A stretch of DNA of 64,000 bases from Physella acuta (Eukaryota; Mollusca; Gastropoda; Physidae): positions 215,001 through 279,000 of the forward strand of contig NW_026731616.1 of NCBI RefSeq assembly GCF_028476545.1, written 5' to 3'. Under the pieces are notes generated by a model. That model had not been told where the DNA came from. It ran no database searches and saw nothing but the letters and a program-made list of their open reading frames with translations. Position 1 is the stretch's first letter. The number at the start of each line of letters is the position of its first letter. The position numbers and the translations under genes were made by a program. Below, piece after piece: positions 32,488 through 42,400 of this stretch.

Positions 32488-33252
32488 TGTTGCCACTGCA
32501 ACAAAGACAGGCACCTGCCTAAAATGTGTGAGCATTTAAGGACTCGCGCTCTTGACGGCGTCCAGCTAGTAGATGGACAGTACAGGGCAATTGAGCCTTG
32601 GGATGCAAATGATAAAGAAGAAGTTAGGGAGCATCTAAGTAACAATAGAAATTTCTTAAAGCATTGGGACAGTTATGATGTTGACGGAGAAAGACAAAAT
32701 GAAATGCTTAGAGAAGCAAGGCATAGAGAGGTAGAATATGCCTTTGGAGTAGATGGTCAAACTGAAGCACTTCATACTACTGCAGCATCACAACAAGTTA
32801 ACGAAAGCGTAACAGAAACCACCATAGAGGCCGAAGCCATGGAGACAATAGCGATCAGAAATTCCATAGTAACAGGGTCTCAAAAAGATAGGAATCAAGA
32901 AAATTTGGAGGCTGTTGACGAAACAATATATGATATTCTTCAAGATAACACTAGTTCAGAAAACATAACGAAACCGCTAAAGGAAATTAAAAGCTCACAA
33001 AGTATATCGGCAACAAAGGTATCAGGTCAACTGTCATATAGTCAAGCAATCAGTTCAAGTAAAAATCAATTACCTACAGTAAAGCCACCTCAAAGGGTCG
33101 TGACCAGGGCCCAACGGGATAGCAAACCAGCGGCTGGAAAGTTTGGCGTTAAAAGACCACCACCATCCAGCCCTCCAGAAACAAATGTTCGAAAGAAAAC
33201 CCCAAATAAAAGTCATGCTAACTCTGGCAACATTGAACATCAGGGGGGCTAG
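32488..33252 (+). pseudogene. LINE ORF1 C-terminal part, then endonuclease remnant
   Basis: The frame is open from the zinc knuckle (CHCNKDRHLPKMC) to a stop at 33250-33252. It differs from the 25274-26590 copy by scattered substitutions and lacks the same terminal reading near the end (reads SHANSGN). The overlapping ORF2 start (LATLNIRGARDK) is present from about 33217 but frame-disrupted within 20 codons. The N-terminal ~200 residues of ORF1 are missing because of 5' truncation. Confidence 0.75.
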
Positions 33253-34411
33253 GGACAAACACATTATATAAACAACATAATAAATAAACACAATAATGAC
33301 ATCCTACTTTTACAGGAAACTAACATTTGAACTACAGAAGAAGCAAATAAACTAGATGCATAATTAATATCGACAGTCTCAAGCTAAACATCACTCGATC
33401 AGAACTCAAGTAAATTAACATTAGAACAGTCTTCTGTTTCCTAGGTTTTTAAAAGTGCACAACCTGAATGGTAGAAAGAGATACACACCTCACCCCCCCC
33501 CCCCCACACACACACATACACTTCCCCCCACTCAACCGGATTTTTCAAGGTAGCGTGCCCTCTTTGCCAAGGGTCAATTTTATGTCATGGAAAGTTTTGG
33601 AATGATGGATCAGTATGTGTACTGCAGAGACACTTCTCCCAAGGTCGTTTCTATTTGTGTCCATGGGTGGCTAAAATGTGAACTTTTGACTCCTCAGCTA
33701 AGGACAAAGCACAGTAAACTAAGCAGTCAAGAAAAACCTAGTTTGCACACCTTATTTTAGTCTAGTTCTTATGCCATTTTATTTTATCCATTTGATTATT
33801 ATATATGCAATTGATGTTCATGTCCTTGATGCTGTGTAAAATCTATCAAATAAATTATTAGTACTGATTTAAAGGTTTAAAACAATTGAATTAATAAAAA
33901 TAAAAAAAATAAACTGAGGACTGTATAGATATAGATGTTTGAAAGGGAAGAATATTTACTTTGATGTGTCTCATTGTAATAACATAACTTTTCCGATTGC
34001 TTAAAATGTGTATCATATTAATTCTCTGTAATCCCAAATTTATTTCAGCTCTACTTAAAAACCCAAATTCCACCCTCTCCCCCCCCCCCCCCCCCCCACC
34101 GTCCCCTCAGCCCACCACGCCGGGGAAAAAAATCCCTTGAATCATCATTTAATTACACATCTGCATTTTCAGTGTCAGTTTCAGGTTGGTTTTTATTTTT
34201 TAAATTTATATCTTATTATGTTTAGACGTTTTGTATTAGATCTATGTATAAGTAAACCATCTTAAATGAATGAAAGCAGGCTACAAGTAAGAAAGAAATA
34301 TTACTATTGTAAATTTGTACCAGTCCTCACAAGCCGATGATGAAAACTGTAAATTACATGTCTGAGGCGGAAAAAAAAAAGGAAAAGAAAAAAAAAAAAA
34401 AGAAAAAAAAA
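32488..34411 (+). mobile_element. 5'-truncated LINE copy with target duplication
   Basis: Starts inside ORF1 (TTGCCACTGCAACAAAGAC) and runs collinear with the reverse of 25990-24070, ending in an A-rich tail (34370-34411). AAATTAAATAT precedes the 5' end and follows the tail, a target-site duplication of about 11 bases. The empty site is visible at 15080-15095. A standard target-primed retroposition. Confidence 0.85.
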
Positions 34412-34641
34412 TTAAATATTGACTGTCGGTCCGTCACATATAGAGACGCAGCCCATTATGGTTTCTCTTCACATCGAATAAATATTTCAACGTTTATTAA
34501 ATATTGTCGAAATATATACAAAACATGCAAATGTAAACAACATCAACAGTGTTGTTGCGCTCACTTATTTGATTCCTATGGCGAAAGCTGTTGAGAGGAG
34601 CTGTTAATGTTACGTCACTAGCAGCTTAATGTAAACCAATG

Positions 34642-34745
34642 GCCACAACCTTCTCAGGAACAACAGTGACCTTAGACCCTTTTTAGAATGACTGTCTAGG
34701 GTGACAGAACACATTATCGCAGACAAAATATTTATGTCTTCGATA
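34642..34745. other. Short spacer, no gene seen
   Basis: Continuation of repeat-flanking sequence; nothing recognised. Confidence 0.4.
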
Positions 34746-35045
34746 ATGACAAATGATCTCAGGACAAATGATCTCAGACAAAATATCTCAGACAAAATAT
34801 CTCACGGACAAATGATCTCAAGACAAATGATCACAGGAGAAATGATCTCAAGGACTAATGATCTCATGGAACAAAAGATACCAGGACAAAATATATCAAG
34901 ACAAATGATACCACGGACAATTGATCTCAGACAAAATATCTCAGATAAAATATCTCACACCTAAATTTTAATAGTGTATTGGATGATTTTAATTGATCTG
35001 AATTTTTTTTTTATTGACTGTCATATGGTTCTGTTTGTTATGTTT
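34746..35045 (+). repeat. Outer inverted repeat, left arm
   Basis: Built of 14-bp-type units (GACAAATGATCTCAG, GACAAAATATCTCA) followed by TAAATTTTAATAGTGTATTG and TTTTATTGACTGTCATATGG. It is inverted relative to 51640-51940, including the non-tandem inner part, so the two arms likely belonged to one element or to two copies in opposite orientation. Confidence 0.75.
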
Positions 35046-35341
35046 AATATTGTTATAGGCCTATATAATAATTCTAAGAAATGTTAGCCGTATAAATCTG
35101 TCAAATTGCACTTAACATTTTAAGGTTAGAATTAGTAATATACTATACCAAGATTAAAGAAATAATTTCCAAAGACAGCGTATGTGTGCTTGACAAACGT
35201 GAGACAATCCTACCACGTCAGGTGGGCGAAACTAGATCAAAGAGGATGGAATAACAATAAAGACACACCTTCGTCTCAAGGTGGCCGCCCGCTTTCCTTA
35301 AGGGAAAGACATCCGCCCTCCATGGACAATACGACTAGCAT

Positions 35342-35347
35342 ATAAAG
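35342..35347 (+). promoter_or_regulatory. TATA box upstream of a candidate secreted-protein exon
   Basis: TATAAA in CTAGCATATAAAGTCC, 83-88 bases before the ATG at 35430. The surrounding 35160-35720 stretch shows no match to other repeats in the window. Confidence 0.45.
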
Positions 35348-35429
35348 TCCATTGTTATGCGTCGGTCACACCTTAGTGATCAGGTGACTAATACTTATTT
35401 AAACGACAGCGGTCATCGCGGAGCTAAGT

Positions 35430-35507
35430 ATGTCGTGGTGTGCAGCAAACAAAGCAGCATTAATGGTGATTGCTTTGCTATGTTCTCTTTCGTTACCTCG
35501 CAGAAAG
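35430..35507 (+). CDS. Candidate first exon with signal-peptide-like sequence
   Basis: ATG then 26 codons: MSWCAANKAA, a hydrophobic core LMVIALLCSLSL and a basic end PRRK, followed by a donor-like AAAG|GTATTAGG in phase 0. Read without splicing it stops after 30 codons. A TATA box precedes it. It could be exon 1 of a secreted-peptide gene whose intron 1 received the Polinton 218 bases downstream, or belong to the outer inverted-repeat element. No later exon was identified to the right of the Polinton, though an acceptor-like TTATTATACCTTTCAG sits at about 51500. Confidence 0.35.
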
Positions 35508-35724
35508 GTATTAGGACATTAGTTTCTGGTGAATTTATGTTTGCCATAAGCAGGCAAAGAGATTTGGAAATGTGAAATTAGGACATGTCGAGCAAGAGTT
35601 CACACAATAGATGATCACATAGTATTGAAGAGGTGTGATCATAACGATGTACCTACCAGAAAAGAAACTTACACGTTATGTTTGTGTTGATGATGTAATA
35701 AAAACAATAGTTTAACGTTACGAA

Positions 35725-36734
35725 AGTAGTATAGTAGGTCCCCTTTGGGTATCATTGAGGTGGAGGTGGTGGAGGTGGTGGAGGTGGAGGTGGAGGTGGA
35801 GGTGGGACAACTGTTGCATATTGAGGTGGAGGTGGAGTGGACAACTGTTGCATTTTTTGACCGTTATTGATTGATTTTTGCCCATCTGTTGCATATTTTG
35901 ACCGTTATTGATTTATTTTCGACCACCTGTTGATTTTTCTTCCTGTTTTTTGCCCACCTGTTGATTATTTTTAACCCGTTGTTGATTGTTCATTAACCAA
36001 CTGTTGATTGTTTTGCTTAGTAGGGTATTGTATTGATCGGTATGTTGACCACTTGACCAACTGACCACGTGTTGGTCAGAGGTGGAGGTGGAGGTGGATT
36101 CCCCTATTGATTTGTTTGTATTGAGGGTTAGGGTACCTAGTAGTTGACCAATTGACCAGTTCTTTTATTAACGGTTAAAATAAAGTTATACATTTGTTTA
36201 CCAGTTGACCAACTGACCAGTTGTTGACCAGTTGACCAATTGACCAATTGTCCACTTGTTGACCAGTTATTGGTTGTTTTTATTGACCTGGACGACAGTC
36301 CGGCTTTAACAGTATATAGTAAAATAGTATTTCCCCACCTCCAATGGGGGTGTGGGTGGGGGTGACGCGGGTGGGGGGGAGGTGGTAGCAGGTGGTACCC
36401 CTTCCCTTTGTGTGTTGCAATCTCATTCTCCCTTTGTCTGACGTCTGTGTGAGCATGTCCTTTTGTGTGCCGCGACTCGCGTCATACTCAAAGGCAGGTG
36501 CCCTACCCCATTGTCTAATCCAACTCACGCGCCTTTACTATCGATTTTTTAAAAGTCATGTTTAAACATGTTGACCGTATAAAATCTTTGTTGAATAGGA
36601 CTGGTGGATGTCGAATTCTACGCGTCTTAATATAAAGAGATACAGAACGTGCCAACACCCGGGCCGGTTATTGACCCCACTGGTGGTTTCTACTTGCTTG
36701 TTGTGTTTATGGCTTGCATTTATTTACACATACA

Positions 36735-36820
<86 letters not shown>

Positions 36821-37406
36821 TACATACAACTTATATCACAACAAAAGACTTCTTATATTTTATGAATTTATTTCAACTTTCTCCAAGTCATCAAACGCTT
36901 TTAAAATATCATATCTCAGGGCGAGTAAACGTTCAAAAGCTATACGAGAGAGATTTATTCCAGAATTATTAGGAAATTTAAGATCTGTACCATCCATAAG
37001 ATCTCTAAGATTTAAAGTGTTTTTGTTCATGAATTGACTAACGATAGCTACTTTATAACCACTGTCATTCGTCGTTCGTATTTCCGTCACTTTATTACTA
37101 CTTCTGGTCACAAGTATCCAATCTTCACTAGACATCTTGAAAGCGCGGAAATAAACGTTTATAATTAGTCCCAATAAGTGCAAGGGTTAAACGGGATATA
37201 ACTCGATCGTTAATATATTGTCGAGCCGGTGAAGCTGAAAATGGGTGGAGAATAAGTTTTAGGCTAGCTCCCCGAACTTTCTTCAAAACAAAATAAACTG
37301 CGTATAACCCACAGCTGTTGGTTACAATGTCTTGCAAAACTCTTGAATTGTAAACGAATGGTCTGTTTGAATTATTTTTTATAAAAGCCAAAATGGCGGG
37401 TTCACG
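35725..37406 (+). repeat. Polinton terminal inverted repeat, left arm
   Basis: From the terminus inward: GGTGGAGGTGG-type repeats, many TTGACCA(A/G)(T/C)TG(A) motifs, ATAGTAAAATAGTATTTCCC, a CA microsatellite (36739-36818), a reverse copy of the small 3'-most frame and a reverse copy of the 3' end of the protease gene. Similarity to the right arm stops at 37406 (GGCGGGTTCACG). Confidence 0.95.
36860..37135 (-). CDS. Polinton small protein of unknown function, left-arm copy
   Basis: Identical in translation to the frame at 50015-50290 because it lies within the terminal inverted repeat. 91 residues from MSSEDWILVT. Upstream on this strand is only the tail of the protease, not a full gene. Whether this copy is expressed is unknown. 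Confidence 0.5.
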   Translation of the reverse strand: MSSEDWILVTRSSNKVTEIRTTNDSGYKVAIVSQFMNKNTLNLRDLMDGTDLKFPNNSGINLSRIAFERLLALRYDILKAFDDLEKVEINS

Positions 37407-38026
37407 AAAACCGCGAACAGTTGGTAATGTAGTTCAACGACCTCCTGAAATCGCGGGTGATGCACCACGCGACTAGCTTCCCTTGTACCCTGTGAGGTCA
37501 ATAACCTTTGTATAAACATCCGCGTTGTCTGCTTATAGAATAGTCGATAAAAATTACGGCGCTAAACTCGGGACCAATCGTAAGTGTTAAAGCATGCGCA
37601 CGTCAATCCTGGTATGCAGTACACAATGGCACGCGTCCACCCTTCGCTTGTTCACACCCGCGGTGTCTGCGTATAGAATTTTGAATAAATTTAACATGTA
37701 GTAATGTTTACAAATTCCACGCACAACCGAAACACGGGCACGCGTCGGCCGCCCATTGTATTCTGTGAGGACAATACCCATTGTATGGGTAGCTGAGCGC
37801 TGGACAATAGGCTTTGAAAACCCGACCGCGTCTTGGTCCAAAGGGACGATTCGTTTCACTGCGCAAGCGTGAAACAGGCGAGATAAAGAAATTACATTTT
37901 CGATTTTATGTATCAAGCAGGTGACGAGTTATGTTTTTGTTTTTAAACCAAGGATTGCAGTAGAGTTCAATGACCTCCACATCTGCGTGACCCACGCCTG
38001 CATAATTGACCCACGCGTTCATAAAG
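37407..38026. other. Polinton POLB upstream region
   Basis: Non-coding in appearance, with internally repeated blocks (CGCGGTGTCTGCGTATAGAAT and CGCGTTGTCTGCTTATAGAAT; CACGCGTC-type elements). Likely promoter and regulatory DNA of the left transcription unit. A 109-codon reverse frame here is not supported. Confidence 0.45.
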
Positions 38027-38034
38027 TATAAATT
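38027..38034 (+). promoter_or_regulatory. TATA box of the POLB transcript
   Basis: TATAAATT about 30 bases before the presumed first leader exon, which runs to a consensus donor at 38260/38261. Confidence 0.55.
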
Positions 38035-38283
38035 CAGACGAAATTTTACTTCAAACACTACTTCTCAAGACTTCAACTCATCTTCACGTCCAGCCAACCA
38101 GCCATCCTACTACGGACTACATACCTTGTGATACCGCGTCCACTGAACTAACTATACTGCTACGGACCGCATACTTTGTCATTCCGCACTCATCGAATCA
38201 GCTACCCTGCTACGGACCGAGTTCACTTCATCTTAGACATTCACATCATCCAGCACTAAGGTAAGGTTAATATTTTTATTTTT

Positions 38284-38286
<3 letters not shown>

Positions 38287-38367
<81 letters not shown>
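38287..38367. repeat. TA microsatellite within the Polinton
   Basis: About 40 uninterrupted TA dinucleotides in leader intron 1. Confidence 0.97.
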
Positions 38368-38369
<2 letters not shown>

Positions 38370-38409
38370 TTTTAAGGGAGTTAACTCAGCGAATATAAAG
38401 ATACGTTTA

Positions 38410-38790
38410 TTCCCTTTAATAAAAAAAATTTTTATTTATTTTCTTGGAGTTAAATGTACTCGCTTTAATTTTTAATGTATACCTGACCCACCCCTAGATT
38501 ATTAATAAAGTTAGGCTTATACCCTTTTAATTAAAATCTTATTTATTTTCTTGGAGTTAAATGTATTCGCTTTAATTTTTAATGTATACCTGACCCATCC
38601 CTAGATTATTAATAAAGTTAGGCTTATACCCTTTTAATTAAAATCTTATTTATCTTTTTAAATTAATAGTTAAATGTGCTTGCTTTAATTTTTAATGTAT
38701 ACCTGACCCACCCCTAGATTATTAATAAAGTTAGGCTTATACCCTTTTAATTAAAATCTTATTTATTTTCTTGGAGTTAAATGTGCTTGC
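38410..38790 (+). repeat. Tandem repeat, ~115-bp unit, within the Polinton
   Basis: Three full units with AATGTATACCTGACCCACCC and TTAATAAAGTTAGGCTTATA, and a fourth that is cut by the SINE. Confidence 0.9.
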
Positions 38791-38988
38791 TTTACTGTTA
38801 ATCTGTAAGTCTCGAGTTCGAATCCCGACTCAAGTCAGTAAACCGCCCTAGTACTTTTGTTGTCTTGACTAGTGTTAGGGAAAGTAAATAGGGCTGACCA
38901 CACTAGCTCTTCATATACTGAGGTTACAGAAACAAGTGAACTCTACTGCACTTGTCCTATATACCAACAGTTTTGAAAAAAGGGAACT
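38790..38988 (+). mobile_element. SINE inserted in the Polinton
   Basis: Carries the B box GAGTTCGAATCCC and the 3' core GGTTACAGAAACAAGTGAAC...CACTTGTCCTATATACC of the SINE at 16832. The tRNA-like head is shortened. It lies in the leader intron, outside the frames. Confidence 0.8.
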
Positions 38989-39403
38989 TTATTTTTTACC
39001 CTTTAATTATATCTTTAATTTTTAAAATAAATAGTCAGAGGTATTCGTTTTATTTTTTTATTATACAGTCAACCCTAACCACTGAACAAGCCATTCAACT
39101 ACCCAACAACCCAACCCACCCATATCCAGGCGACCCAACCACATACAGCAAACCTCCGACTGACAGCTCTCAAGTCGGCTTAGACATTACCATTAAAAAA
39201 AGTAAGTTCAATGCTGTTTATTTTATTTGATTTTATTTTATTTATATATTTTAATCGAATTAACCCTGTTAATATAAAAATACGCTTATACCCTTTAATT
39301 ACGTGTTATTTATTTTTAAATAAGTTGTCAAATATATTTACTTTAAATTTATTTACGCTTATTTATTTACTTTTTTCTCTCTTACTTATACAGACAGACT
39401 GAG

Positions 39404-42400
39404 ATGCAAACCACCCCTCCACCCACTCACTCAACCATGACCCGATACACGTGCGCCACCTGTCCCCGTGTGTTCAGCAGGAGTGACGCTTTGAAAAGAC
39501 ACCAAGCTACTGCACATGGACGAGGCAGATATCAGTGCACCGAATGTGGCAAAATGTACACAAGAGTTGACAATTTAAAAAGACACACCACCACAGCACA
39601 CACCAATCCACATACACCAACCGATGTCCCATCAGCATCTGACAGACAAACTGAACAACCGACATTAACATCTGACAGACAAACTGAACAACCTGCATCA
39701 ACAAACGACAGACAAACAGACAACCTACCTATACAATTAAAGAGACAAAGCACCTATGACGAAACAACAAACAAACGCCTAAAAACACCTCACAACGACA
39801 GTAACGTTAATGTAGACACCGACGCTATACTTGTAGATGTCCTAAGGGGAGATGTGGTAGACATAGATTTAGAGGAATTGAACGACTTAGACTTACCGTT
39901 CGACGAAATTGACACCATTTACAACTTAAACACCGAATTACAAAACATATACATTGACAATTGGCACGCCATACAGACACACGCAACTACAGGCAAACAT
40001 ATATCCACATTCAATTTTTTTCACAGCCCACTAGACACTACTCCAATAGACTGGGATACAAAACTTATAGATACCATATTTAACACACAAACTAAGCGGT
40101 TCAAAATTAACTACAGTCACCATTCCATTTTAAAACATAAAGAAACAGGGGAATATAAGTTTTTTCACTCAAGTAACAACAATGCATGCGTCTTAGAGCT
40201 TCCTAAATTAATTAATAATAGAGTAGATTTTAAAGATTTTTTAGAACACTTAAACACAGCAGACATTCTAAACTATGCACAACACAATAGGCCTAATACG
40301 AAATACACAGTTGAGATCATTCCAGCCACTACATTCTACCTATATCACCTTAACGAATTCCCCATAGGTTGCCTTCTCACAGACGTTCCCGATTTCATCA
40401 AACATAATCACGCCTTTAACACTTTACAACACGATTCACACTCAAAACCCTACACAGACAATTTCTGTTTTTTTAGATGTTTAGCCACACATTTAGGAGC
40501 ACCAATAAAAAATCTTAGAAAACCAACACAAAACCTCGCGAGACAGTGGCAAGACTATCAAGGTCTCGGGACCTTGGATAATTTTAGTGGGGTTAGTTTA
40601 GTCGAAATCCCCCTCTTAGAGTCCTGTTTTAATATAAATATTGATATTTTTGAATTTAAAGAAAATCAGATCCTTTGTCCCAAACTTAGAAGTAGCGATA
40701 GATTCAGGGAAACATTATATCTTTTATTTTTTAATAATCATTTTATATACATTAATAATATAGATGGGGCGGGGCACTCTTTCGCGTGTTCTATGTGTAA
40801 TAAATTATGGCCCACCGTTAAGCAATTAAACAGACACGTGAAAGGGTGTAATGGGGGTAAACCATTAGATAGGTATAAGGGAGGGGTTTATCAGACACAG
40901 AAGACAATTTGGGAGTTTTTAGAAGGGTATGGGGTAGATGTAGATAGTACCTTTGTTTACCCCTTTAGAGCAACTTATGATTTTGAGTGTTTTTTCGACC
41001 ACTCAAACTTACCCACGTTAGGTAGTTCAACAACTAGTGTAGCCAAGCACGTACCCTTGTCGTGTGCGATTGCATCAAACGTAGATGGGTTCGTCGAACC
41101 CATATGTTTTATTTCGACTGGTGACCCCCAAGACTTAGTGACTAGAGTTATTGACAGACTACATACAATCGCTGAGGCAGCTTATGATATTTTGAGAAAA
41201 CAGTTCGAGCCTATTTTTAACCAAATAAGGGAGCTATATCCACCTAAATCTAGGGGTAGTAATGATAAAGCTAATGAGAAAGGGTTTGATAGGATACTTA
41301 GCGATAGGTTAGAAGACTATTTGCGACAAATGCCGGTTATAGGGTTTAATTCAGGGAAATACGATATTAATCTCGTTAAACCATATTTTATAAAGTACTT
41401 TTTAGCTAATTCAAATACAGAAGGGTTAGAAGCGGGACCTAGTTTTAATGATGAAGAAGAAGAAGTAGAAGATAAACAAACACCGTTTAAATATGTCGTG
41501 AAAAGAAATAATAATTTTATGTGTATATCAACTAATAAATTAAAGTTCTTAGATATAATTAACTATCTAGCACCGGGGTTTAGCTATAGTAAATATCTCG
41601 CCGCATATAAGGTTAAAGAGACCAAGGGGTTTTTCCCGTACGAGTACGTAAAAAGTTTAGCCGTGTTAGATGAAAAGTCTTTACCTCCGCATTCGGCCTT
41701 TTTTTCCACCTTAAAAAATTGTAATATTTCGGACGAGGAGTACGCGACGTGTAGGCAAATTTGGGTAGAGAAGGGGATGCAAACTTTTAAAGATTTTCTT
41801 ATTTATTATAATAATATTGATGTTAAGCCCTTTATCGAGGCGCTCGAGCGCCAAACTAACTTTTACCAAAATTTAGGGGTTGATATTTTCAAAGACGCGA
41901 TTTCTGTCCCCGGGGTTACATTAAAATATCTTTTTAAAACACTTTCAGAAGACGTTTCTTTTTCTTTGTGTTCTGAACGCGAATCAGAATTACATTCATC
42001 AATCCGAAAAAATATCGTAGGGGGCCCCTCCATAATTTTTCATAGACATCACGAAAAGGGGGTAACTTTCATTAGGGGGGCTAGAAATAAAGTGGTACAA
42101 GCGATTAAGGGGTACGACGCGAACGCGCTTTATTTATGGTCTTTAATGCAGAAAATGCCGACAGGATTTCCGATTATTAGAAATAGTGAGGATGGGTTTA
42201 AGCCGCGTAGAGCTAATCGTTATGGGGAACAGGCCTGGGAGTGGTTATCGTGGGTTTCAACAACAAAGGGAGTAACTTTAAAAACAGCGTTTAACGGGGG
42301 CGAAGTTAGTTTAGGACCCCGACATATAAGAGTAGACGGGTGGGATTCGAAGGCTCGAACCGTTTATCAGTTCCATGGCTGTCTCTTTCACGGACACCCT

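Larger units (their letters stand above)
38058..39403 (+). other. Spliced 5' leader of the Polinton POLB gene
   Basis: Two ATG-free blocks bounded by consensus signals: leader exon 1 (~38058-38260, donor CTAAG|GTAAGG) and leader exon 2 (39069-39201, TTATACAG|TC to AAAA|GTAAGT), then an acceptor at 39393 (TTATACAG|AC) 10 bases before the POLB ATG at 39404. Intron 1 holds a TA microsatellite (38287-38367), three ~115-bp tandem repeats and a SINE. Spliced leaders are inferred from sequence signals only. Confidence 0.5.

Noticed and set aside
36608-37037. Open frames rich in TH or HTHT repeats, and their mirrors near 50.1-50.5 kb
   Set aside because: They are translations of the CA/GT microsatellite in the Polinton arms.
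37587-37916. 109-codon reverse frame left of POLB
   Set aside because: It lies in the repeated POLB upstream region and shows no conserved features.
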